Source: Diploptera punctata
Lineage: Eukaryota > Arthropoda > Insecta > Blattodea > Blaberidae
Assembly (NCBI GenBank): GCA_030220185.1
Contig: JASPKZ010008347.1
Location: 310,001 to 374,000, forward strand
DNA: 64,000 nt
Direction: 5' to 3'
The notes under the pieces were generated by a model. The model was not told where the DNA came from. It was given only the letters and a program-made list of their open reading frames with translations, and made no database searches. Positions 23,369-34,439 of this stretch are shown one piece after another. The number at the start of each line of letters is the position of its first letter. Position 1 is the stretch's first letter. Position numbers and translations under genes: made by a program.

Positions 23369-23447
23369 ATATGGTATGATAAGAAAAATAAATGCCTGGA
23401 CGGGTTCGAATCCCGTCCAGGCATTTATTTTTCTTATCATACCATAT
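23369..23447. repeat. Perfect 36-bp-stem hairpin with a tRNA T-loop
   Basis: Exactly complementary 36-nt arms (23369-23404 and 23412-23447) enclose the 7-nt loop TTCGAAT. The inner stem and loop read GGACGGGTTCGAATCCCGTC, a textbook TPsiC arm and pol III B box. No A box or acceptor stem accompanies it. A (TA)n run follows. Confidence 0.9.
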
Positions 23448-23741
23448 ATATATATATATATATATATATATGGATACACATTCTTAATAAGTTAGTTATT
23501 TATCAGTGTGCATGTACTTTCAAAACAAATTATAAATCGCAAGCTGTCCAGTTGTTGACATATTGAATTCTATTTAAACAGCAATAAAAACAAAACTAAT
23601 TAGCCCGACACTGGTGATTCACTTCATAACATCGATGTATGTGATTCGCTTATGCAGCTATTCACTCTCTAGTATTCGCCGCTATGTTGACTTGACTCGA
23701 CCCATTAATAAAAGTAATGTTTCCTGTCACACATGAAGTCT

Positions 23742-24000
23742 CACACTGTAACTGAATGGTTTGAGTCAAGATGTCTCAATAGAGAGCACTGGTTTGAGTC
23801 CCCATGAGAGAATAAATTTTCTCATGGAATTTCAACCACAATGGGACTGGTGCTTGGTCCAGAATAACGAAGAATTTGGGCAGCTACAATATTTAGCGGT
23901 TGCCGTCGAGGAAACCAGCAATAACTGCTGGAGTATCCGACATGCTGACCACATGTCACCCTATTAATTGGTTAGATAATTGCCCACCTCTGTGATTGAT
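23742..24000 (+). mobile_element. SINE E copy, diverged
   Basis: GGTTTGAGTC (B-box-like, 23790), TTTCTCATGGAATTTC and ACATGCTGACCACATGTCACC match the SINE E body in the same order as the minus copies at 26012 and 46936. Confidence 0.7.
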
Positions 24001-25336
24001 ATATTTGGATGTGAGATCAGCAGCCAAAGACTTTCTAGGCATGTCGCGCCATTCAGTTTTTCTTTTTTTAACACACGAATATATGAATTTGTTACGCTAA
24101 TTGCTTGTTTGACAGTTGTGCATATTCTATAACATATGGGTCCAACGCTTTCACGTTGTGTACGCAATGAATCCGTGATAGCTGCAAGATATTTTTTCCT
24201 TCTATATAATTTTGTGACTCCTCCTGAACAGTTATTTGGTTGGTTTTACAGTTCACATTACGTAATTCTGCACAATTTTGTATCTTCTTTCCCGATTTTT
24301 CATACATCCGTGCCATCCTTTTTAACTTGGCCGCCAATCGCATCTATAGCCCATTTTCCATGGTACGATTCTAAGAAGTTCCATTTTATGTCAAAATCCA
24401 AATATGCAAGTAAGCCGTGTCACATTGCTAAATGTATAGGCTATTTCCATTACCTGCTGCTCCAACTGAAAATTTTTATCACCTCAAGTTTTGGAAGAAA
24501 TCCCTATAGTCCAGAAAACACTTTTCTATAGCACACTTGCTACGAGTCACATATCCTGACATTAGAACAAAGTATTTCTTCTGAACTTCTCTGTCACCTT
24601 CTAACCAAACTAGGCAAGGACAATAATATTGAGATATGCTAATATTTTGCAATGAACTGCCTGGATCTCATTTTGTTCTTTGTAGGTATAATTTTCTGAG
24701 AAATCAACAAGTATGGCTGCTTCGTTTACTGCAACTTCTCCTGCTTTTAGCTCAAACTGACACAGAAAAAGGGTCAGTATTTATTTTATGGAGCAGCTGA
24801 GCCGAACAGTCAACCAGATTTCCTAAACCATGTTTATGTTAAATCCTCAGTGCGCCATGCATATTAGCATTATAAATGAGAGGACAGAAAGTCAGTCAGT
24901 CACGGGACTCTATCGGGAAAAATAATGATTGTACAAGAAAATGTAATGAATGCGTTTTTGTTAGTTGTGTACCGATAACGTAGAATCCAAGAGGAAATTT
25001 TAATCCATCAATTATTATGTTGTGTACAGTAATTTTTATGTTTTCCGTGACAGACCATAGCTTACAGTTAACAATTATAGGACACATTTAAGGTATATAG
25101 AACATTAGACTGCAATTAATATTATTACATTTACGACTAGGGAGGACCAAAGTATGATTTAGCAAAAGAGTTTGTGAAATAAAACGAATTAATACGTCCA
25201 AATCATTAAACAACAAATTGGTAAAAATTTTGCGTGTTTTTACATGTTTGGAATATGACAAGTTCTACCACTAATATTAGATTAAAATAATATGCATCTG
25301 AAACTTTAACTTATAGAATCAGAAAATATCATTCTT
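24001..25336. other. Gene-free stretch
   Basis: I find no gene, tRNA or recognised repeat. Open frames up to 131 aa (24136-24531) lack recognisable motifs and overlap frames on the other strand. Confidence 0.4.
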
Positions 25337-25348
25337 AAAGATATATAT

Positions 25349-25721
25349 GTCCACCGCTGTAGTCTCGAGGTAGCATGCTGCCTTGTCACGCAGCGGGGCC
25401 GGGTTCGATCCCCGGTCGGGACAGTTTTTCTGGGTGAGGTTTTTATCGGGGTTTTTCCTCACCTGTAAGACAAATGTCAGGAAAACTTTAAGGCCCAAAC
25501 GGTCCCCGAAATCATATGGCCATGATCAACATCATCCTTATCATTATCATTATCATCATCATCCTTATCATCATCATCATCATCATCATCATCCTTCACC
25601 GGTGTGGAAAGCAAAGGGAAGCTACCACACCTACAATTCCCTAGTAAAGCTGCAAAGCATAGCATGAAAATGCTATGACTGCAGTGAAGGACCTGCCCTC
25701 GAGCAGAATTACTATGGATGG
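25349..25721 (+). mobile_element. SINE A copy with expanded CAT/CCT repeats
   Basis: Head and body as in the 22584 copy. The internal CATCAT segment is expanded to about 75 bp (25525-25600). A perfect 12-bp duplication AAAGATATATAT lies at 25337-25348 and 25722-25733. Confidence 0.92.
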
Positions 25722-26011
25722 AAAGATATATATTACGTCAACAAAATTATTTCAGCGTCAATTTAAGAATGTTCACCTCGGTATGACATTTTCATGGAAT
25801 CGCTCAATTATATTTTTTTTTTCTGTTCTTATATTTTTTTTTAATTCTTGGATTTCTGTAACTTTCAATTCACGTCACATAAACTTGAATGAACATTTTG
25901 TTACACAGTAACAGTTAATAATCGTATTAGGAATTAAACAAAATTTTAATTTAATAAAATAATGTCTTCTTGGTGATAAAACTGTATTATACATTTTTTT
26001 TTCTTTCTTTT

Positions 26012-26280
26012 CCATGGCACGACAGGCCTAGATGGCCCTTAGCCTACCATCCGGTTGCAGGCCTCACATCCACATGTGTCAATCACAGAGATAGACGATC
26101 ATCTAGCCAGTGTAGGGGTGACATGTGGTCAACATGACGAGTTATAGCCGTTATAGCTGGTTTCCTCAACCTGGAACCGCTACTTATTGTAGCAACCCAA
26201 ATGCCTTACGATGCTGGGTGGGCGCCGCAGCTGTCTCATACTGGCCGAAATACCATGAGAAAAATTTCATTGTATGTATA
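26012..26280 (-). mobile_element. SINE E copy
   Basis: On plus it reads CCATGGCACGACAGGCCTAG, then CACATGTGTCAATCACAGAG, then TGGTTTCCTCAACCTGGAAC, which are the 3' to 5' blocks of SINE E. The tRNA-like head is missing beyond AATACCATGAGAAAAAT, so the copy is 5'-truncated. Confidence 0.8.
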
Positions 26281-26284
26281 TATA

Positions 26285-27100
26285 AATGTATATCTATTCC
26301 AAGCAGATAAGTTACTTTAAATATTGATTAAATTAATATTTCTTGGGGAATGATCTTTTTTTTGTTCTTCCTAGTGGAAAGAAAACAAAAATAATCAGGG
26401 GCATTTATAGCAGGATTTTAATATCATAATAAATATAAAAGTTAAAGTTAATAATTTTATACTTTAAAATTCTTTTAATATTTGAATATAACTTAAATAA
26501 AGAAAAACATCTAAATAATTCATTGTTGTTCATTGTTGAATAAAAATGTCTCAGTAACAATTAAAGAAATTGTATTACATAACAGTCTTTCTAAATAATG
26601 TTTTAAAAATTGTTTTATGTCATTGTTGTTAGAATAATAAAGCTTCCTGTTGTAACTGTAATAAGAACACCTGCTTAACTTCATATTTTTTTTAAATAAA
26701 AGTAAACTAAACTCTGATTGGAAGTTGAAACAATTAACTTTTAGATTTAACAAATCAAATTTAAACCTTGTATTTAATGGACTATTAACCAATAGAATTT
26801 AAAATATAACATCGTGTGATGTAATAATGTTCTTTAAAATTATAAAAAAAGAATTACACTAGTCATTCTGCATACAACTTTCAACAAACATATAAGCAAT
26901 AAGAGTTCTCCTGATAAAATGTGATATTTAATACAAGAAGAATAGTTGATTCGAGAAAAGAAAATAATTTAATTTTAATTGACGGTGAAGAATAATACCA
27001 CCTATATTTGCTTGATCTGCTGGGAAACCTACAAAGTGAATAAATGTGAAATTATTTCTACAAGAAACAGTTTTTAGTGATTTTAAAAGTTTTCCTATCT
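26285..27100. other. Gene-free, very AT-rich stretch
   Basis: No supported gene. The minus frame 26792-26520 (90 aa) is Asn/Lys/Tyr-rich, low-complexity and probably chance. Confidence 0.4.
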
Positions 27101-27101
27101 A

Positions 27102-27314
27102 GTGTACCAACTTCCGACCTTGAGAAGAGAATCCAGCTCTACCGAAAATCAAATCCAACCTGAACCAGTAATTCTTTTTGGGATACCAATCCTTCAAAAT
27201 GTTACTACATCATCGGGCATGAAGAGAATTACTGCTTCAAAACGTCGCCACAACTTGGGACAGCAATTTACTTCTTCAGGTAAACGACTTGTTACTAATA
27301 AAATTTATGTTTGA
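27102..27314 (+). other. Unrecognised 70-codon frame
   Basis: A Met-initiated frame with less biased composition than its surroundings lies about 250 bp upstream of the pseudogene at 27500. It may be an upstream part of the same unit. I do not recognise it. Confidence 0.2.
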
Positions 27315-27499
27315 ATTCATGATTTGATTTCTGTTCATTTTTTCGCGTATACAAACATCACGTGATACCCACTCCGCAAATCGGCCGTGATCTTAGTTAT
27401 TTGACAAAATTAAAATACTCACGACGTGCATCTGGATATGATAAAACAATCCATCAAAGCGTTAGACAAGAAATGAAAATGTTTCAAATACATATGTAG

Positions 27500-27905
27500 A
27501 ACATTTCCTAAGCTCAGTATGTAAAAGTTAAAAGGCGTAATATTTGATGGTCCTCAAATTCGGCAATTGATGAAAGATGCAAATTTTATCGAAGTTATAA
27601 CTGTTCCGGAAAGTGATAATTGGAAGGGTTTTGTATTGGTAGTAGAACATTTCCTTCGTAACTATAAAGCACCAAATTATAAAGAAATTGTGCAAAACAT
27701 GTTGATAAGCTTCAAGATTCTGGGTGCAAATATGAGTATAAAGTTACACTTTCTCCACAGTCACCTGGATAGATTTCCGGATAATTTAGGAACTTATAGC
27801 GACGAACAAGGAGTGTGCTTTCACTAGGATCTAAAAGTAATGGAGGAAAAGTATCAGGGTAGATGGGAGCGTCTTACTGCTGGTCTTTAAAAAGAGATTG
27901 TCCCC
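27500..27905 (+). pseudogene. Fragment of a multicopy arthropod ORF family of unknown function
   Basis: The frame 27567-27827 and its shifted neighbours contain a DGPQIRQLMKD block, NWKGFVLVVEHFLRNYKAPN, MSIKLHFLHSHLDRFPDN and the YSDEQGVCFH block. After a stop come VMEEKYQGRW and, one frame over, SYCWSLKRDCP. I associate this set of conserved blocks (hydrophobic-HLHSHLD-FP-N, SEEQGERFHQD, RYQGRW, YCW-LKRD) with high-copy uncharacterised arthropod proteins, probably transposon-encoded. The usual Glu-Arg before Phe-His is changed to Val-Cys here. There is one internal stop and at least two frameshifts. The function is unknown. Confidence 0.6.
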
Positions 27906-28412
27906 TAAAAATTATAGAAGAAAATCTTATAAAAAGCATTTCACTGAAGTACTCGTATAACATGGGTTTTCAATATTTTCCTTTCTATTTACGTCGGTGC
28001 ATACTAATTTTTCAAAAAACAACTGACATTATAAATATGTTATATTTTTTTCATATTTTCCGATTTTTGTAGTGTAAAATGAAAATAAAAATTAAAAAAA
28101 AACAGAGCAAATCTTCCAAAATCATTGATAGTTTCATGAATTGTGAGCATAAATATATCCGAAATTAATCTTATATCAAGGGCACAAAACCACTGTTGAC
28201 CAGTGTAATCTTTTGTCATAAATAAATAAGAACTGGAGGAAGTTCCTAATTATTGGCACAATTTTCCTTGTAATCAGTCTTATTTTTCCGTAAAATACGA
28301 TGTTGCCTAAGAAAAAATTTATATTGATAACAGTTCGTACAAAATTCAGTCATATGGCGGGTAAAAGTAGCGTTTCCCCAATAGACAGAGTCGGCGGAGT
28401 AATATCTTATGT

Positions 28413-28806
28413 CTCTTTTTTTTCTTCCAAATGCCCCAGGTTTGTCTTTCGACATTCCTGGTTTCTCTCCTGGCATGGCGTAATTGTAACCCACTTCTGA
28501 GGTTGGGGCGCCTGGAAGGCGGGGTTACGTTGCCCCGATGATATGATGGGTGATGATGATGATAGTGGTGCGCCAGAAGAGTCCCTAATCCTAAACTTAA
28601 CCTAAGATGAATATGAATGATGATGATTACGATGGCCATATTATTTCGGGGACCGTTTGGGCCTTAAAGTTTTCCTGACATTTGTCTCACAGGTGAGGAA
28701 AAACCCCGATAAAAATCTCACCCAGAAAAACTGTCCCGACCAGGGATCGAACCCGGGCCCGCTGCGTGACAAGGCAGCACGCTACCCCGAGACCACAGCG
28801 GTGGAC
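28413..28806 (-). mobile_element. SINE A copy, long subfamily, perfect TSD
   Basis: Head on minus near 28740-28806. The 3' part (28413-28610) contains CCAAATGCCCCAGGTTTGTC and GCATGGCGTAATTGTAACCC, as in the copy at 4527 but unlike those at 22584 and 25349, so SINE A has at least two 3'-end subfamilies. A perfect 14-bp duplication GTAATATCTTATGT lies at 28399-28412 and 28807-28820. Confidence 0.92.
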
Positions 28807-28820
28807 GTAATATCTTATGT

Positions 28821-29586
28821 AAGTTTGTTTAAGTAACAATTGGAGCTTAGCTCGGAATTAGTATAGTCAAGAAAATAATTGGAATTATTGAAAAATTAGT
28901 TTTTTATACAGTATCGAGCACTTTTCAAACATCTTCCACTTTATTGAATTTTGATGTTGTGTAATTCAATATTTGTAAAACAGGTAATATCAGAGTAGTG
29001 ACGTGTCATTTAAATATGTATGTAGGCCTATGTATTTTTTGTTTGTTGTTACTCTCTAAAGTTAATTAATGCTTATAATATTTACGTGAAAAGTTAATTT
29101 TGTATAATATGATTACAAAATAAACAAATGACATACAAAACAAACAAAACTGAAACATGTTTACCGATAAAAGAAGTGATAATTGCTTAATTTGATTCAT
29201 TTGTTTAATTCAATTGTTGTATGTAATTTTCACGAGAGGCCATGACAAACAATTTTGATCTAAGAAAAATAAACTTCATAACGAAATCAATCAACTGTTC
29301 GCATATTTAGGTTTCTTATTGGGTTCACTAACATCGCTTAAATTGTATGCGTTTAATCTTCACGTAGTGTAAATAATGTGTTAATTAGTGAATTAAAGAT
29401 TTTAAAGATTGACAATTTATTTTAAAGCGGATTATCTTTGGTACTTAAGCACTAAAGTCATTAAAAGTGGCTTTTTTCGTTAGAAGCATGATAATTTCTC
29501 GTACTTCACGCAAGCGTTACTTTCAACTTAGGACTTCCTGCAACAATGAGTAAGTTAACCGGAGAAGATGAAGTGAATTCTAATTA
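28821..29586. other. Gene-free stretch
   Basis: AT-rich sequence with no recognised feature between a SINE and the next long-TIR element. Confidence 0.4.
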
Positions 29587-30866
29587 GTAAGGTACAGTTA
29601 GACCCAAACCTCAACATCCAAACTAAAAGTTTTCCTCCAACTTCAAATTGTTCAATGCAGTCCGCATATTGTTTGGTAAAAAATTACACCATTTTGATCG
29701 TCGGGTTTGGGGGAGAAGTTGGTAAATTAGTAGTTTTTATCAGTTTTTTTAAATATTTAGAAAACTATGCGGTTTAGCGCATAACGTGTCGTGTACACAA
29801 ACAATGTACATTAAATTGCGAACAAAAATTGTCATTTGCATAATCTTGATAAAGTGAACGGTTCCAGAGTTACGGAGGTTGTAAAAGTAGACATTTTTTG
29901 TATTTTTTAGATTTCTTGAAAAAAATATGACATCATCACTAATGAAACTAATTTTTTTGATACATGATTGTGTTTTGTAAAGGCAAATTGCGATTTTAGT
30001 GGTCGGTGGTATGTTAGTGACAAGACCTTGAAGGAACGACAACCTCACCATCTTCTCAAGGGGCGCTACTTGTTAAGGGAAATGAGGCTTCCACAGGCCT
30101 GAACCATATAAACCTGTGATACGGAGAAACTCACTCTGAACTTTCTCTGTACTATGCCGAATTAAGTATGAATATCTTTCAAACATAAATTATTTTAAAA
30201 TATAAAAATATTATCTTCATTATAATTTAAGATATATAAATATACTATTTTTAATCGTTATAATATTAAATCTGCAGAGATTTGGAGGCTTTTCTTTAGA
30301 AAATTTGCATATTTGGCTGTATATTGCAACCACATTGTATTAAAAAAATTGAAGTCCAGTCCTCTTCAAACATAGCATCCTCCTCTTCAAACATAGTACC
30401 CTGCTCATCTGTAACTTCGTCTATGATGTTCGTGTCCCTGTTATCACACCCTAGGCCTGAGCAATTACTGAATATGCTTGAGCAGTTTAGACCACTCTTT
30501 CTGCACTCGCAGTTACGGACACATTTGTCTTTGCAAGCGCACGCTATGAGGGAAAGTAATTCCTGAGGAGTTGCAGGACGTGCTGTTGTAATTGGTCTCA
30601 GGTGTTCGCCAATCTTCTTCCACCCCCACTCGACCGGATTCTTCTTCTCATTCAGCCACTGCTGCACCTGGTGGTAGGTTCTAATTGAATGCTGCCAGGA
30701 AGTTGCTGAAGTGGGGGGAAGTGCAGCCAACTTGAACAATGAATATACATTCAAAAATGAGTATACATATACAGGCTGCTTTGCAAATAGCCTTCAAGTA
30801 ACACTGGTAGCGAAAACAATCTAGATCTTCAGTGTTCTTGGCTCCAAACATCGCAAGAAAGAAATG

Positions 30867-32358
30867 AAGCCATGACTTTCATAAGTGCACAAGTCCAGTC
30901 AAGCATGTTTTGAGAAAATCAATAAAAACTTAATAACTTTTGAAAATGGTGTGCTAACATTTTGATTTTTATAATACACAAACTTTGACGTATTGTGTTT
31001 GTTATAATTATTCAGTATTTTGTTCTAATATTAGTCTGTACGATTAGATTGAGATGATTATAAAATCAAATGGATAGGAGAATCAAATCTTTTAAGGTGC
31101 TAGAAATAATGACAATGTTTGATACTACTAATATGTGAACATTTATCTACTTTTTATTTATAATATATTAAGAAAAAACAGACATTACTCTAATTCACTT
31201 ATTCCAATCAGAATCTCACACCTCACTTCCTGATTCATAAGCATTAGGAATCTGCTCTTTTCCATATTTATCACACAGTGATTAAAAATACAGTTGCTTT
31301 TCTGGAAGAACTGATGCAAGATATTTCGAAATGTCCTTGGCTTTTGCAGATTTCAGAGAAAGTTCTTTATCATAAGCTTTCTTCAGTGTGGTTTAAGTAA
31401 ACTTTGAATTTCCTTTCATTATGAATGTTTCTGTCATTAAACCACTTGAGTTCTTGCTCACAGTAATAATGTTCGATATGTATTCAATAATCTTATATGT
31501 AGTCACTTTCCACTTTTCTTGTTTTTTAGCCACTGCAATAGGTTCCTTAACCTTGCTGAACGCCATCTTATAGTCCTTGATCATGGGTTGTTCGACATCG
31601 CATACTTTAATATTTTTGGAGGAATTCCTTATTATTTCTATCCAGTCCTCAGCAGTGTATATGACATCTTGCTTTCGTTTAAGCAGCTCAATTTGAGAAA
31701 AATCCCTGTCATATGCCGTATATGAATGCCATTTAGTCGGGTAAACATGACGAATGTAGTCAAATCTACCCCGTTCTGTCAAATGATTAAGATATTTAAT
31801 CAGTGTGTTGTTTCTATTCTGTGCTCTACAAGCATCAGTAAATATGTACAGGTTTCTTATTTTCACGTCCATGTTGTCAGTGTAATGACGTAGAAAAGGT
31901 ATCACTTCATTTGGACCTTTTCCCGGTCAATTCTGTGTAGCGATATATGTTACAGACACCACTAGAGAATGAATGTATCCCAAAAATAAACAGCCAGAGC
32001 TGCCTCGCATAAAACATTTCTGTTATTGGTATGTGGGGATACGGGATGTTTTGCATATCAAAAGCTATTGCTTCTGCGAGGCCATGTTCACTTCCTCCCT
32101 CCTTCACTAAAAGTTCACTTTGTGATGTTATGATGCGCTGTCATGCTGCGCGCACAATGCCTGTCTGAGTTTCATAACAACACAAGTTCCCGGACTTGTG
32201 TAGGAATGAAACTTACCAACTCAATATCAAGTGGAAAAATCCGAAACTTATATTGTTTTGAATGCCATTCGATAGAGCTCAGTGAGACGAATGCAATGAT
32301 ATATAAACTCATATAGTGCCAAAAAGTGGACTTGTGCACTTATGAAAGTCATGGCTTC
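30867..32358 (-). mobile_element. Nested 1492-bp transposon, perfect 32-bp TIRs, 4-bp TSD
   Basis: Exact inverted repeats lie at 30867-30898 (starts GAAGCCATGACTTTCATAAG) and 32327-32358. AAAT is duplicated at 30863-30866 and 32359-32362. The insert sits inside the nuclease ORF of the surrounding element, whose phase is restored when insert and one AAAT are discounted. It carries a DUF7869-like frame on minus. Perfect TIRs imply recent movement. Confidence 0.9.
31214..32107 (-). pseudogene. DUF7869-like RNase-H-fold protein (candidate transposase remnant)
   Basis: The first frame (32107-31907, 66 aa) has AIAFDMQNIPYPHIPITEMFYARQLW-type sequence. The second (31905-31393, 170 aa) has LYIFTDACRAQNRNNTL, the Asp-Asn/Ala-Gln-Asn-Arg-Asn motif of a family I know as DUF7869. 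It also has YIRHVYPTKWHSYTAYDRDF with the His and Asp-Arg-Asp-Phe, and AEDWIEIIRNSSK. A shifted tail to about 31214 reads KAYDKELSLKSAKAKDISKYL. The pattern of an acidic strand end plus distal His/Asp suits an RNase-H-like fold. The protein is short (about 290 codons against a usual 500 or more, from memory) and lacks the N-terminal half, so this is a deletion derivative. One frame break lies at 31906 and one near 31393. Confidence 0.65.
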
Positions 32359-33404
32359 AAATGCTTTCCAGCGTCAGCCACTGCACTGGGGTCAGCTTTG
32401 GGGTTGTTGAAGACTAGAAGTTTCGTACGAAGAGCATTGTTAGCTTGCACTTTTCTATACGGTGTAATTTTCCCCTTTTTGTAAATAGCTGATAGAGTGT
32501 CACATCCTGTAGAAGGCGTATATTGCTAAGAGCACACCTTTCATATCCCCAATGCCTCGCTGAATATGAGAAATAATGTATAGTTTTCCCTGCTGATTTC
32601 CTTTCTTTGGTACCACCATTTTCATTTGTTCTCTGAGGGTGCGTGGACAGTTAACAAGACCAGTGAGTCCGTGTCATCACCAATTACACAAGCTTCAACG
32701 TCTTTCTTAGCTTCATCAATTGCTGTTAAAACTATTAATAAATCAGCGTCACCCGTTGCTTGATGAACTGTGCAACCACCTCTTTGCAAGTGCACTGTAA
32801 GAAGAGAAATAAGACCCAGTTTGTTCTTAGCGTTAGCTAGAAATTCACTTTGATTATTTACATGGATTGAGTCTTCTACTTTTACTTCAATGTTAGTGGT
32901 AGAACGTGATAAGGGTAAGTGTTCTTCATCTCTTGTGTTTCCTTGCTCGTATCCATAAAAAAAATAACAGTTGCTGGCCCATAATGAGTAATTATGTAAT
33001 TTGTGTATTGCTCGCAAATCTGTTTGAAGGTAGCTGGGCATCGCCAGACAACACGATGAAGGAGGTGACCTCCATCAATGATGTAGGACACATTATCTGA
33101 ATCTGTGGTGATTGATGATTCATTTGAATCTGGAACCAAAACAGTCACCATTGACCATTTTTACTGCCTTCCTCATCAAGCCAGGATTCGTCGAAGAGGG
33201 ATGGAGAATAAGCACATAATTCAAATTGAAATATTTTTTCAAGTCTCTCATCACTCCTTACTGTACACACCATCCGATGTATGACAGTGTTTGGGTTCAC
33301 ACATACAGTGTTGTTGTTAATTGTCATAGACTTGGTTATAGAGGCTATAGACTTAACAACTAACTTTCTTTTCAAAGTGTATCTTATCGAATGTTTTATT
33401 CCCA

Positions 33405-33800
33405 ATCTCTTTCAAGGCTAGTGTTCTAACTTCAAACGCTTTATCACAGTTCAAGTTTTCATTGCTACAACACCTTACAAGGTTTCAACACAATTCACAC
33501 ACTTTCAAGTGATTATCACTAGTTCGCACAGTTTTCTAAAACGAAGAATAAAAAAATGATAGCAGAACTTCACTAGAAAAATCACTCACAAACGCATTCA
33601 ACGGGTCTCCCAATACGAGAGCCGACTGAGGGACAGAGGAAAAGAGAGTAAATGAGGGGCGGGTGGCACGTGCAGCGTTTCTTATGCACGGTTCTAGATC
33701 CCAGCATTTTTACGCTTGTAACCCTCTGCGGAGCCTCTTAGCCTCTTTTGAACTACAATACGATTGTACAATATTACTTTTTAATAAAATTGTTTAGTTA
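33405..33800 (-). other. Leader of the nuclease ORF
   Basis: This lies between the first Met of the nuclease frame and the inner end of the right TIR. It has no gene. GC-richer sequence at 33600-33720 (with GCACGTGC at about 33666) could hold the promoter; that is inference. Confidence 0.3.
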
Positions 33801-34260
33801 TTTCTGTTTACATAGTAATTACAATTGCATTTTTTCCAAAAAAATTAAAAAAATACTAAAAATGTCTACTTTTTACACCCTCCGTAATTCCGGAACCGTT
33901 CACCTTTGTAAGATTATGAAGAGAACCATTTTTGCTCGCAATGTACCGTAGATTATTTTTGTATACGGCACTTTTTGCGCTAAACCGTATAGTTTTCGAA
34001 ATATTCGAGAAAATCTTATAAAAACTACTAATTTACCAACTTCTCCCCTTCCCCCCCCAAACCCGACGCTCAAAATGGTGTAACTTTTTACTAAACAATA
34101 TGTGGACTGTATTGAACAATTTCGAGTTGGAGGGATGTTGGGGTTAGGCCTTTTTTTTTTTGGACTAATTGCACCGTACTAAATCCGGGAAGTTCTTTTT
34201 TTTCTTTTTTCATCGCGTATTTCTTTTAATTTTCCTTTCTTTTCCTTGATTTAATATTTT

Positions 34261-34345
34261 CCTTTGTGTCCACCGCTGTGGTCTCGAGATAGCGTGCTGC
34301 CTCATCACGCAACGGGCCCGGGTTCGATCCCCGCTCGGGACAAGT
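34261..34345 (+). mobile_element. SINE A head fragment
   Basis: GTCCACCGCTGTGGTCTCGA and GGGTTCGATCCCC match the SINE A head. The copy ends just after the tRNA-like part. Confidence 0.85.
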
Positions 34346-34439
34346 TTTCTGTGCCAGGGCCACATTCTAGACAACAACAACAACAACATTTAAGACAAGA
34401 CACAGCATTCACTCAATAATATTATTAATAATAAGAGTA

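Larger units (their letters stand above)
30296..33405 (-). pseudogene. PIN/XPG-like nuclease and Cys-rich transposon protein, interrupted
   Basis: In order on minus: 33405-33145 ends with FELCAYSPSLFDESWL. The 33151-32882 frame has YIIDGGHLLHRVVW (first acidic position of a PIN-like fold). The 33041-32622 frame has FLANAKNKLGL, ATGDADLLIV and VIGDDTDSLVLL, acidic clusters typical of PIN/FEN nucleases. A shifted frame near 32500-32363 has TGCDTLSAIYKKGKITPYR. Then comes the nested element. The frame resumes with FFLAMFGAKNTEDLD, then 30754-30296 with AALPPTSATSWQHS, NPVEWGWKKIGEHLRPI and a C-x-C-x3-C-x3-C-x-C type Cys-rich motif (CACKDKCVRNCECRKSGLNC). Frame breaks occur near 33150, 33040, 32620 and 30760. 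I recognise the blocks from multicopy arthropod ORFs; the precise function is not established. Confidence 0.7.
29587..34179 (-). mobile_element. Long-TIR DNA transposon with PIN/XPG-like nuclease ORF
   Basis: Terminal inverted repeats of about 350-400 bp (29587-29960 and about 33800-34179) share the TAGTAMGGTRCARTTAG end (M=A/C, R=A/G). They also share TTGTTCAATRCAGTCC, CGTCGGGTTTGGGG, GAAGTTGGTAAATTAGTAGT and a GAACGGTTCCxGAxTTACGG block. A TA dinucleotide may be the target duplication. The minus strand between the TIRs encodes a PIN-like nuclease segment and a Cys-rich C-terminus, interrupted by a nested transposon at 30867-32358. The combination of nuclease domain and eight-Cys motif recalls what is described for Academ elements. 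That assignment is tentative. Confidence 0.75.

Noticed and set aside
24136..24531. 131-aa plus frame
   Set aside because: No motif, no signal of coding bias, and an overlapping minus frame of similar quality.
25383..25667. 94-aa frame with His-rich tract (and the related frame at 22619-22840)
   Set aside because: Lies entirely in SINE A; the His tract is the CAT repeat.
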